Origin: an uncultured Ruminococcus sp.
Lineage (GTDB): Bacteria; Bacillota; Clostridia; Oscillospirales; Acutalibacteraceae
Assembly (NCBI GenBank): GCA_902785425.1
Contig: CACZYP010000010.1
Coordinates: 1-64,000, forward strand
DNA length: 64,000 bases
Direction of reading: 5' to 3'
The position numbers were made by a program, and so were the translations under genes. Positions 1 to 8,220 of the stretch are shown in pieces. Position 1 is the stretch's first letter. Every line of letters begins with the position of its first letter. The notes beneath the pieces are model-generated. The model was given only the letters and a program-made list of their open reading frames with translations, was not told the origin of the DNA and did not search any database.

Positions 1-104
1 AAAAGCAAAAGAGCGAACAATGTCAACGTAAGATCGAGATAAAATATCGTCACGTTGGCAATATTGATAATCTTCTTCCTGTAGCAAAATAAGCCCCCGT
101 TTCA

Positions 105-3100
105 ATGATGGTTATGAAAGATCATGACGGCTACCGTTTTGAAACGGAATACAGAAGCGATATGTTCTACCCCGAAACGATAGAATACCTGCACGAAAAC
201 TTAGAGCGCACGCTCTGCGCAATGCAGGAAGAGCTTGAACCGACGTCTGTCAGACTGATGTTTGACGAAGAGGACAGTATGACGAACGTGCCGGGACTTT
301 ACGGCAGAACGTTCGGCGAGATATTCCGCAGTACAGCCGAAAAATTCAAAAACGAGACTGCCTTGAAAGACGACTGCTCCGAGATGACTTACGGTGACCT
401 TGACAAAGCTTCGTCACTCATTGCCGAAAAGCTCATTGCAAACGGCATGAAGCCCGGCGAATTTGCAGGCGTTCTTTGCGGACGAAAGAAAGAGTTCATG
501 ATAGCCGTTATCGGCATAATTAAGGCAGGAGGCGCTTATGTGCCGCTTGACCCCGATTACCCCGAGGATCGTATAAGATATATGCTGAGCGACAGCGGAA
601 GCAGAAACCTGCTTGCAGCGCAGGAGTATCTCCATCTTGTTGACGGTTACGACGGCAGCATTATAAAGCTTGACACGATCGCAGAAGAAAGCCGCAGCTT
701 TGACGGCAAATGCAGCTTCGTTGAGGTGCCGACCGACAGTCCTGCGTATATGATCTATACCTCCGGCTCGACAGGCAAGCCAAAGGGCGTTGAGATAGCG
801 CACTCATCTCTTGTGAACCTCATGTCCGATCTTATCCTGAGAACAGAGCCGACTAAAGAAGATATGTTTGCAGTGTTCTCGTCGTTCTGCTTCGACGCTT
901 CCGTTCACGATCTGTTCGTGCCTTTTGCGTGCGGTGCGTCGCTCTACATTTTCCCCGAAGACGTCAGAAAGGACGCAACAGCGATATGCAGGATATTTGA
1001 AGAACTGCCTATTACCGTCTGCACGATGCCTACTCAGATGGGCGAGCTTGTTGCCGAGGCGCTTTCCGACAACTGCAAATTAAGAAGACTTACTCTCGGC
1101 GGCGAAAAATTCAAGCACTTCTACAACAAGAAATTCACAATGGTAAACGGCTACGGTCCTACGGAGAATACAGTTTCCTCAACCGAGTTCGTTGTAGATA
1201 AAGAGTACAGAAATATCCCGATAGGCAGATCGCAGCTCAACGTGCGCTGCTACGTTGTTGACGAAAAGCTTGACCGTGTTCCTGTAGGTGTAAGCGGCGA
1301 GCTTTGCCTTGCAGGCAGACAGATAGCAAAGGGCTACCATAATCTGCCCGAAAAGACGGCGGCTGCATTTGTGAGCAATCCGTATTCCGTCTGCGAAGAC
1401 GACAGAAGACTTTACCATACGGGCGATATGGTCCGCATGAAGGGCGACGGAAATATAGAGTACATCGGCCGTATCGACTCTCAGGTGAAGATCAGAGGCT
1501 ACAGAGTAGAGCTTGGCGAGATAGAGGGCGCTATGCTCAAAAACAGCGATATAAGCGAGGTGGCCGTTATTGCGGCAGAACAGCGAGGAGTAAAGATCAT
1601 CGCCGCATACTACACGGGCAGGGAACGCTCCGACGATGAATGGAAAGAATTCCTCACACCTCTTCTCCCCGACTACATGATGCCTTCGTACTTTGCCTGC
1701 CTTGATGCTATGCCTGTAACTCCCGGCGGCAAGATAGACAAGAGAGCGCTTCCCGCACCGGAATTAAAGGGCGACCCGAACTACGCTGCGCCCGAAAACG
1801 ACAGACAGAAGAAGCTCTGCGATATCTTCGCAAAGGCGCTCGGTGCTGAAAAGATAGGCATCGACGACGACTTCTTCAGCTTCGGCGGCACGTCGATAAG
1901 CGCATCTAAAGTCGCCGTATACTGCATGTCGGAGAACATTCCGCTCGTATATGCCGATATCTTCAAGCACCCGACCGTGCGTGACCTTGAAGCTCATATT
2001 TACGGCAGCGACACCATATCGGGATCATCGGCTGCAGCGGAATCGGCAGGCAGTCTGTGCGGCTTTGACAACGGCAGGATCGACAGCCTGATCGCATATA
2101 ACGACATCGGCAATCTTGACAAGATCAGAGAGGAAAAGCTCGGCGATATCCTGCTTACCGGCGCTACGGGCTTCCTCGGTATACATGTTCTCAAAAACTT
2201 CCTTGACAGCTTCGACGGCAAGGTGTACTGCCTTGTGAGAAAGAGCAACGATATAACTCCCGAAAAGAGACTGCAAACGCTTCTTATGTACTACTTTGAA
2301 TACCCGTATGTGGAGCTTTTCGGAGAACGCATCATCTGCATTGACGGCGATATTACCGAGATCGATAAGGTTGATTCGCTTGCGGACATCTCGTTCGATA
2401 CGCTGATAAACTGCGCCGCATGCGTAAAGCATTTCGTGTCGGACGATCTTCTTGAAAAGATAAATGTCACGGGCGTCAAGAATCTTATAGAGCTTTGCAA
2501 AAAGGCGGACAAGCGGCTCGTGCAGATCTCAACAATCTCCGTTGCAGGCGAAGGCTCCGACGGCACGCCGCCCGAAAACAGGCTCATAAAGGAGAATGAT
2601 CTCTACTTCGGTCAGCGCATCACAAACGAGTACGTCCGCTCGAAGTTCAAAGCAGAGCAGGAGGTGCTTTCGGCAGCAGCAGACGGTCTTGATGCAAAGG
2701 TAGTCAGAGTAGGCAACCTCATGAGCCGTGAATCCGACGGCGAGTTCCAGATAAACTTCATCACAAACGGATTCCTGAGAACGCTCCGAGGCTACAAGGC
2801 AATAGGCGCATTCCCGATGAGCAGTATGGGCGAAACAGCAGAATTCTCGCCGATAGATTCAACGGCAGCGGCAGTTCTGAAATTCGCCTGCACACCGAAG
2901 CGCTTTACGGTGTTCCATGCGTCAAACAGCCACAGGATATTCATGAGCGACGTTGTGGCGGCTATGCGCATGCACGGCTTTGATATCGACATCGTTTCCG
3001 ATGAAGAGTTTGAAAAGAGAGTCCGTGACTACACCGCCGATCATGACGCAAGCGACGCAGTTTCGGGACTTATAGCATACGCATCACACGACGGCAGCCG

Positions 3101-3248
3101 TGTTTACACTATAGACTACAGCAACACATTCTCGACGGAAGCTCTGTACAGACTTAACTTCCTGTGGCCGATAACCGATCACAGATATCTCGAAAACGCC
3201 ATAGCCGCTCTTGACGGACTGGGATTTTTTGAGGATAATAGTAACTGA
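105..3248 (+). CDS. NRPS terminal module: adenylation, carrier, thioester reductase
   Basis: A 1,047-residue nonribosomal peptide synthetase module. About 40 N-terminal residues resemble the last helix of a condensation domain. The adenylation domain follows with its core motifs: YTSGSTGKPKG near residue 217, NGYGPTENT near 348, YHTGDMV near 440, RGYRVELGEIE near 463 and GGKIDKRALP near 541. The carrier domain has FGGTSIS near 592, where the Ser would hold phosphopantetheine. The terminal NAD(P)H reductase begins near 680 with TGATGFLG and has YVRSK near 842. A reductase in place of a thioesterase releases the peptide as an aldehyde or alcohol. Gut clostridial synthetases of this type are known to make dipeptide aldehydes and pyrazinones. 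An in-frame stop at 90-92 and unrelated sequence upstream mean the front of the synthetase is missing, so the start is uncertain. The adenylated substrate cannot be read reliably. Confidence 0.88.
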   Translation: MMVMKDHDGYRFETEYRSDMFYPETIEYLHENLERTLCAMQEELEPTSVRLMFDEEDSMTNVPGLYGRTFGEIFRSTAEKFKNETALKDDCSEMTYGDLDKASSLIAEKLIANGMKPGEFAGVLCGRKKEFMIAVIGIIKAGGAYVPLDPDYPEDRIRYMLSDSGSRNLLAAQEYLHLVDGYDGSIIKLDTIAEESRSFDGKCSFVEVPTDSPAYMIYTSGSTGKPKGVEIAHSSLVNLMSDLILRTEPTKEDMFAVFSSFCFDASVHDLFVPFACGASLYIFPEDVRKDATAICRIFEELPITVCTMPTQMGELVAEALSDNCKLRRLTLGGEKFKHFYNKKFTMVNGYGPTENTVSSTEFVVDKEYRNIPIGRSQLNVRCYVVDEKLDRVPVGVSGELCLAGRQIAKGYHNLPEKTAAAFVSNPYSVCEDDRRLYHTGDMVRMKGDGNIEYIGRIDSQVKIRGYRVELGEIEGAMLKNSDISEVAVIAAEQRGVKIIAAYYTGRERSDDEWKEFLTPLLPDYMMPSYFACLDAMPVTPGGKIDKRALPAPELKGDPNYAAPENDRQKKLCDIFAKALGAEKIGIDDDFFSFGGTSISASKVAVYCMSENIPLVYADIFKHPTVRDLEAHIYGSDTISGSSAAAESAGSLCGFDNGRIDSLIAYNDIGNLDKIREEKLGDILLTGATGFLGIHVLKNFLDSFDGKVYCLVRKSNDITPEKRLQTLLMYYFEYPYVELFGERIICIDGDITEIDKVDSLADISFDTLINCAACVKHFVSDDLLEKINVTGVKNLIELCKKADKRLVQISTISVAGEGSDGTPPENRLIKENDLYFGQRITNEYVRSKFKAEQEVLSAAADGLDAKVVRVGNLMSRESDGEFQINFITNGFLRTLRGYKAIGAFPMSSMGETAEFSPIDSTAAAVLKFACTPKRFTVFHASNSHRIFMSDVVAAMRMHGFDIDIVSDEEFEKRVRDYTADHDASDAVSGLIAYASHDGSRVYTIDYSNTFSTEALYRLNFLWPITDHRYLENAIAALDGLGFFEDNSN

Positions 3249-3321
3249 GACGCTCGCTTTGCTCGCTCAGTGAAGAGTGAATAGTTGCAGCAGCTTTATA
3301 AATTATTTGGAGGTAACAAAT

Positions 3322-3609
3322 ATGCAGATAACAAAAAACATCAACGGTGAGAGCGCCGTTATCGCTGTTGAGGGCTGGCTCGATACACGCACAGCTCCCG
3401 AGCTTGGTCAGGCGGCCGACGAGCTGCCCGCCGATGTAAAAGCACTGGAGCTTGATCTTTCAAAGCTCGAATACATCTCTTCTGCAGGACTCAGACAGAT
3501 CGTGGCTCTCCATAAAAAGATGGAGAAGCTGTCAATTACGAATGCTTCCGCAGAGATACTCGATGTGTTCCGCATGACAGGCTTTGACAAGAGGCTCGAC
3601 ATACGATGA
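3322..3609 (+). CDS. STAS-domain anti-anti-sigma factor
   Basis: A 95-residue single STAS domain of the SpoIIAA/RsbV type. The segment LDLSKLEYISSAGLRQIV holds the conserved serine that an anti-sigma kinase phosphorylates and a phosphatase dephosphorylates. The start at 3322 follows a GGAGG site at 3309-3313; an in-frame ATG at 3277 has no such site. Its TGA overlaps the ATG of the phosphatase gene (ATGA at 3606-3609), so the two are translationally coupled. In this family the unphosphorylated form captures an anti-sigma factor and frees a sigma factor, or acts on a similar output. No sigma factor gene lies in the window, so the target is unknown. Confidence 0.9.
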   Translation: MQITKNINGESAVIAVEGWLDTRTAPELGQAADELPADVKALELDLSKLEYISSAGLRQIVALHKKMEKLSITNASAEILDVFRMTGFDKRLDIR

Positions 3610-5573
3610 AAAAAGCAGGCCGTGAGAAGAAAGGCTCTGTTTTTCGCAGCATAGCTGCGGTATTTGCCGCAGCTATCGCTGTTTCGTGTCTCATCTCCGC
3701 CTTTGTCGGCTCCGTTTCGGGCGCTGCCGAGATACGCAATAATGCCCATGAGCATTCGGCGGAGGCGGCTCAGATAATAAGCGACGTTATAAACGGCCGT
3801 GGCGGCATTGAGACAGTGTTTGAATCGAACACAACAAACGCTGTGCCGATCCGGAAAACACTTGAATTTCTTGCCCGGGGATACGATCTCGAATACCTGT
3901 ATCTGTTCACGCTTGACGAGGAAAACGACGAGTATCACTACATCATAGCTGTTTCATGCGATGATGAGCAGAATGCTTTCCTCTCGGAAAACCGCAGCCT
4001 CGGCACAGTTGTTCCGGTTGACGATATCCCGAAATGCGTCGTTGAAGCAAGCCACGGAAGTGAAGACGCCGACATTATTCACGACAACAACGAGTTCGGC
4101 AATGTTATCGGCTGGGCATATCCGCTTGACATGGAGTATGAAGGCAGGCGTGTGCTGATCGGTGCGGAATATCTTGTTTCGGTGATAAACGAGGACATAC
4201 TCGAAAGAGTTCTTATCCTCGTTGTGCCTATGACAGTCGTACTCATAGGCGCAGGTGCAGTTATGCTTTTCCTGACGCACAGGAAGATCATCGTTCCCGT
4301 AGCCGAAATATCAGAACACATGCGGAAATTCACCGAAAACTACGGCGGCAAAAAAGAGAAGATCGACATTACCGACAACAACGAGATCGGTGAGATAGCC
4401 TCGTCGTTCAATAAAATGTCCGACGATATCCACACGCTCATAGCCGACAATACGGCGCTCAATGAGGTAAAGCTCCAGGCACAGATACAGCTCGATATAG
4501 CACGGCGTATACAAAGCGGCATAGTTCCCGAAAACCTTTCGGTCATAAAGCCCGACCATTCCGTGTGCGCATTCGCAAGGGCGGCTCGTTCTGTCGGCGG
4601 AGATTTTTACGACAGCTTCATGATCGACGATACGCACATCTGTATCGTTGTAGGCGACGTATCGGGCAAGGGCATCACTGCGGCGCTCTTCATGACAATG
4701 ACAAAAACGATCATAAGAGAAATGCTGAAACTCGGCATCACGCCCGACGAAGCGCTCAACAGAGCAAACGACGAGATGTGTCAGTCAAACCCCGAGGGAC
4801 TTTTTGCAACTGTTTTTGCTGCGGTTCTCGATCTTGAAACAGGCGTGCTGCAATATGCAAACGCAGGTCACAATCCGCCTTTGCTTCTGAAAGAGAAGCC
4901 CGAATTCATGAAAACGGAGATCGGCATTGCGCTCGGTGTTTTTGAAGATGCAGGTATCGTATGCGAATCCACCTCATTAAAAGGCGGCGAAGGCATACTT
5001 CTCTACACCGACGGCGTGACCGAGGCAGTTGATAAGTCCGAAAGCTTCTACGGTACCGAACGGCTTCTTAAAGCGTGTGAAAACTGCCGCACTGCCGATG
5101 AAACCGTTGCAAAGGTAAGCTCCTCCGTGCTTGATTTTTACGGCGGCAGCCCTCAGTTTGACGATCTTACGATGATAGCTCTTTTCCGAAGCGGAAGCGC
5201 CGGCAAGAAGCTCGAACTGCTCCCGCAGCCCGACGAATTCGACAGGATAAAAGAGGCGGTCACCGAGATTATCGGCAATACACCGCTTTGCAAAAAGATA
5301 GTTCTCGCATGCGACGAGGTGTTTACGAATATATGCAGCTATTCCGGGGCTGAGAAAGCTTTTCTTACGCTCGACGGCAGCGAATGCTTTACGATAACCT
5401 TTACAGACGACGGTATACCGTTCGATCCGCTTGCACCACGTGAGGAGAAAGATTTTGACGATCTTGACACGGGCGGCATGGGTATAGGCATTGTAAAGCA
5501 GACGGCAAGCAGCCTGACATACAAACGAGAAAACGGCATGAATGTCCTTACTCTGAGCTTTAATAAACAATAA
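3606..5573 (+). CDS. Membrane SpoIIE-type PP2C phosphatase fused to a HATPase domain
   Basis: A 655-residue membrane sensor. A transmembrane helix lies at about residues 15-35. An extracytoplasmic sensing region runs to about 198, then a second helix at about 200-222, a HAMP linker (about 223-280), a PP2C/SpoIIE catalytic domain (about 315-525, with GGDFYD and VVGDVSGKG metal-binding motifs near 330-350) and a C-terminal GHKL ATPase (about 540-652, with a DEVFTNICSYS N-box and GGMGIGIV G-box) like the kinases RsbW and SpoIIAB. It therefore carries both the phosphatase and a kinase-like half of a partner switch, and is coupled to the STAS gene before it. The likely substrate is the phosphoserine of that STAS protein. 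The external signal is unknown. A strong terminator follows at once. Confidence 0.9.
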   Translation: MKKAGREKKGSVFRSIAAVFAAAIAVSCLISAFVGSVSGAAEIRNNAHEHSAEAAQIISDVINGRGGIETVFESNTTNAVPIRKTLEFLARGYDLEYLYLFTLDEENDEYHYIIAVSCDDEQNAFLSENRSLGTVVPVDDIPKCVVEASHGSEDADIIHDNNEFGNVIGWAYPLDMEYEGRRVLIGAEYLVSVINEDILERVLILVVPMTVVLIGAGAVMLFLTHRKIIVPVAEISEHMRKFTENYGGKKEKIDITDNNEIGEIASSFNKMSDDIHTLIADNTALNEVKLQAQIQLDIARRIQSGIVPENLSVIKPDHSVCAFARAARSVGGDFYDSFMIDDTHICIVVGDVSGKGITAALFMTMTKTIIREMLKLGITPDEALNRANDEMCQSNPEGLFATVFAAVLDLETGVLQYANAGHNPPLLLKEKPEFMKTEIGIALGVFEDAGIVCESTSLKGGEGILLYTDGVTEAVDKSESFYGTERLLKACENCRTADETVAKVSSSVLDFYGGSPQFDDLTMIALFRSGSAGKKLELLPQPDEFDRIKEAVTEIIGNTPLCKKIVLACDEVFTNICSYSGAEKAFLTLDGSECFTITFTDDGIPFDPLAPREEKDFDDLDTGGMGIGIVKQTASSLTYKRENGMNVLTLSFNKQ

Positions 5574-5576
5574 TTC

Positions 5577-5615
5577 GAGGCATAGCGCTTTTGATAACGC
5601 TATGCCTCATTTTTT
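5577..5615 (+). terminator. Intrinsic terminator after the phosphatase gene
   Basis: A perfect 11-bp stem (5577-5587 with 5598-5608) and a 10-nt loop, followed by a T-rich run. It closes the STAS-phosphatase operon and also lies just past the 3' end of the converging hydrolase gene. Confidence 0.88.
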
Positions 5616-5629
5616 CAGTCTTGAATCGA

Positions 5630-6451
5630 TTACATTCCCCCGCACCTCACGGTTTCTCCGCTGTGCAGAGCGATAAGCTTCTCCCCCATGATCTCTTTCA
5701 TGATGTCAAACGCCGCTTCTCCCGTGCAGTGACCGCTGTAGAAAACCGTGTCAAGCTTTGAAAGCTCGTGCGCCGTTTCGGTTATGACCGATATCTCCTC
5801 CGCATTGTATTCGCCGTCTTTCTTCATCATGTGGAAGCCCGTTATCACATAGTCGGGATATCCCGAAAACAGCTCGTTGTACCGATCAAGAATATTCAGT
5901 ATCCCGTTGTGAGCGCAGCCGGATATCAGCCATTTTTCCCTGCCGTAAGTTACAACAAGGCACTGCTCGTGCGAGAAATCATCAGGCACCTTTTCTCCGC
6001 CGCACACTTTCAGAAGCTTCCTGTTGCTCTGCGGATAGCATCTTCTGCCCGTAATACCGCCGAACAGAAAAAGCTCGTCGTCGATTTTCATATCGCCGTC
6101 AATAAGCGATACATTCGGCAGTTTCAGGATATCCGTATCGATACCGATGTATCTGTCACCGTTGCAGTGCATCTCTGCCGCCGTTTTCCTCATGTATATC
6201 CTTGCCGTATGATTGAGCTTCATCACGGGAAGAATGCCGCCCGAGTGGTCGTAATGTCCGTGACTTAAAACGATCGTATCTACCAAAGAAAGATCGATAC
6301 CGAGCTTATTTGCATTTTTTACAACAGCGTCGCTCTGCCCTGCGTCAGCAAGAATGCGGTGATTCTCCGTTTCGATATAGAGCGAAAGCCCGTGTTCTGC
6401 TATACATCCCTCTGCGCCGCAGGTGTTTTCAACAAGAGTGATTATATTCAT
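5630..6451 (-). CDS. Metallo-beta-lactamase-fold hydrolase (COG1237 type)
   Basis: A 273-residue cytoplasmic metallo-beta-lactamase-fold protein. The metal-binding motif VLSHGHYDHSGG is near residues 61-72, a further His is in SGCAHNGILN, and the last in FYSGHCTGEAAF. The arrangement matches the family annotated as 7,8-dihydropterin-6-yl-methyl aminobenzene phosphate synthase (methanopterin-like), common in clostridia that make no methanopterin, so the true substrate is unknown. GAGGAG precedes the ATG. It is alone on its strand with its own promoter. Confidence 0.85.
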   Translation of the reverse strand: MNIITLVENTCGAEGCIAEHGLSLYIETENHRILADAGQSDAVVKNANKLGIDLSLVDTIVLSHGHYDHSGGILPVMKLNHTARIYMRKTAAEMHCNGDRYIGIDTDILKLPNVSLIDGDMKIDDELFLFGGITGRRCYPQSNRKLLKVCGGEKVPDDFSHEQCLVVTYGREKWLISGCAHNGILNILDRYNELFSGYPDYVITGFHMMKKDGEYNAEEISVITETAHELSKLDTVFYSGHCTGEAAFDIMKEIMGEKLIALHSGETVRCGGM

Positions 6452-6482
6452 AGCTTTGTCTCCTCATTATGTTTATAAACGA

Positions 6483-6511
6483 ACTATATCACATTTACAC
6501 TGCCCCGTCAA
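6483..6511 (-). promoter_or_regulatory. Promoter of the metallo-hydrolase gene
   Basis: On the minus strand, TTGACG (6511-6506) and TATAGT (6488-6483) are separated by 17 bp, about 30 nt before the start codon. Confidence 0.7.
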
Positions 6512-6583
6512 CAATGCAGAAACACGTTTTTGACGCATAAAAAACTGTTTGGTAAACGCCTGACCATGATCCATTGGTTTAAA

Positions 6584-6612
6584 TTGACAAATTCGCACAT
6601 GTTTTTTTGTAT
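6584..6612 (+). promoter_or_regulatory. Possible promoter of the LRR gene
   Basis: TTGACA at 6584-6589 and TTGTAT at 6607-6612 with a 17-bp spacer, in a very AT-rich stretch. A TAAAAT closer to the gene at 6682-6687 lacks a good -35 and is the alternative. Confidence 0.45.
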
Positions 6613-6734
6613 TAATCGAATTATTTTTTGAAAAATCTACAATAATTCATAAAATATACACATTTTGTTTGATTTTTGTGGTAAAATAGAATTACTAAAG
6701 GGTAGTATTACCTGAGATTAACGGTGAGATAATA

Positions 6735-8108
6735 ATGAAACTTCAAAATGATCTTTATGAGTACGAAGTTCGTGATGATAATACCGTGTATCTGTCCAAA
6801 TATCTTGGGCAAGATTCCTCTATAACCATCCCTTCGGAAATCGACGGCAAAACAGTAACTGTTATCGGAAAGTATTGCTTTATCGGAAACGAAACGATCA
6901 AGGAGGTCACTATCTCCGACACCATTGAGACGATCGACAGATTTGCATTTGCAGACTGCCCTGCCCTCTCTCTGGTAAAAGTTTCTCCGAACGTTGATAC
7001 TATCGGAAAACACGCTTTTCTTGAATGTACATCTCTTCACAGCCTGAAAATGCCTACGGAAGACGAAAAGAACGAGTTCCGTGCGGCAAAGATACGTGCC
7101 GAAGAAGAGGCACGCCTCAAAGCTGAAAAAGAGGAAGCACGTCTGCGTGCCGAGGAAGAAGCAAGACTCAAAGCAGAAGAAGAAGCACGTATACGTGCGG
7201 AAGAGGAAGCTCGAATCAGAACAGAAGAAGAGGCTCGCATCCGTGCAGAGGAAGAAGCACGCATCAGAGCGGAAGAAGAAGCACGCATCAAAGCAGAGCA
7301 GGAAGCAGCTCTTCGTGAGCGCATAAGAGCCGAGCTTGAAGCGGAGCTGAAAGCTAAGGCTGCGGCAGAAAAACCTGAACCAGCTCCCGAACCTGCCCCG
7401 GCGCCTGCTCCCGAACCTGCTGTTGATCAGAACTTCTTTACCGACATCGATGACATTTATAAAAGCGGCGTTGATATGGAAAGCCTAACGCCTGTACAAA
7501 GAAGCATCGAAGCACAGAAGCGCAGGATCGCAGCAGAAGCAAGAGACGGCACAGCGCCCTACACAAGCGCAGGCGTGATAACACGCAGACCTTCAAATAC
7601 ACAGACAAACGACTCCCCCGGCTACATACCGGCGGCAGCAATGCAGCAGACTCCGCCTGTCAGCAGAACGCCGAGAACTCAGCGCCCCGTGCAGAGACCT
7701 ATGGAAAGAACAGAACCTGCTCCGATAGCGGGCCCCGGTCCTGTAGATATGTCACGAGTAGCACCGAGAACGGCGCCGAGAACAGCACTGAGAACTGCTC
7801 CCAGAACAGGCCCGAGAACAACTACAAGAAGCGTTCCGCAGAGAGCGCTGCAGGAGAATCCTCCGTCAAGGCCGAACCCCACAAGCACACCGTCGCCTTC
7901 AAAGCCGTCGGCAACAAGACCGAACGACGCACCTATCACACGCTCGATATTCGGCTTTAAAAAGAAGCCCGTATACAAGCAGGAGCGTGAAGCGACAGCC
8001 AACGAGTGGAAATGCCCCGAATGCGGACTTGTCAACGCTAACTACGTTACGACATGCGCATGCGGCTACCGCAAGCGCCCGCAGAGAAAACATGAAGAGG
8101 ATCTGTAA
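6735..8108 (+). CDS. LRR_5 / coiled-coil / zinc-ribbon protein
   Basis: A 457-residue protein with no signal peptide, so probably cytoplasmic. Residues 1-105 are BspA-type leucine-rich repeats (LRR_5: VTISDTIETIDRFAFADC and similar). Residues about 110-215 are an almost pure Glu/Ala/Arg coiled coil of repeated EEARIRA units. A Pro-Ala stretch follows (PEPAPEPAPAPAP), then a basic, low-complexity region with PRTAPRT repeats (about 310-410). The end is a four-Cys zinc ribbon (CPEC about 430, then CACG). BspA repeats are usually on secreted proteins, which makes this arrangement odd. No function is known to me; it may be a scaffold or nucleic-acid-associated protein. The coiled coil is made of near-identical codon blocks and could vary in length between strains. 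Confidence 0.85.
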   Translation: MKLQNDLYEYEVRDDNTVYLSKYLGQDSSITIPSEIDGKTVTVIGKYCFIGNETIKEVTISDTIETIDRFAFADCPALSLVKVSPNVDTIGKHAFLECTSLHSLKMPTEDEKNEFRAAKIRAEEEARLKAEKEEARLRAEEEARLKAEEEARIRAEEEARIRTEEEARIRAEEEARIRAEEEARIKAEQEAALRERIRAELEAELKAKAAAEKPEPAPEPAPAPAPEPAVDQNFFTDIDDIYKSGVDMESLTPVQRSIEAQKRRIAAEARDGTAPYTSAGVITRRPSNTQTNDSPGYIPAAAMQQTPPVSRTPRTQRPVQRPMERTEPAPIAGPGPVDMSRVAPRTAPRTALRTAPRTGPRTTTRSVPQRALQENPPSRPNPTSTPSPSKPSATRPNDAPITRSIFGFKKKPVYKQEREATANEWKCPECGLVNANYVTTCACGYRKRPQRKHEEDL

Positions 8109-8119
8109 ATAAAAACTCA

Positions 8120-8156
8120 CACCGCACAATTCCAAGCGATTTGTGCGGTGTTTTTT
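8120..8156. terminator. Bidirectional intrinsic terminator
   Basis: A perfect 10-bp stem (8120-8129 with 8141-8150) followed by six T on the plus strand and preceded by an A-rich run, so it may work for both converging genes. Confidence 0.85.
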
Positions 8157-8173
8157 GTTACGCAATAATAAGC

Positions 8174-8202
8174 CCCCGAAGCGATAGCAAACCGCTTCGG
8201 GG
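8174..8202 (-). terminator. Terminator-like hairpin after the pilin gene
   Basis: A perfect 10-bp GC-rich stem (8174-8183 with 8193-8202) just past the pilin stop on the minus strand. The U tract is weak; the stronger hairpin at 8120 lies further on. Confidence 0.6.
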
Positions 8203-8220
8203 TTTATCTTATATGCTACC

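Noticed and set aside
2025..2432. Open frames opposite the NRPS reductase domain
   Set aside because: Shadow frames of the NRPS gene without family pattern or ribosome site.
7037..7324. Ser/Arg-rich open frame opposite the coiled-coil gene
   Set aside because: A mirror of the GAA/GCA-rich repeat coding; no independent evidence.
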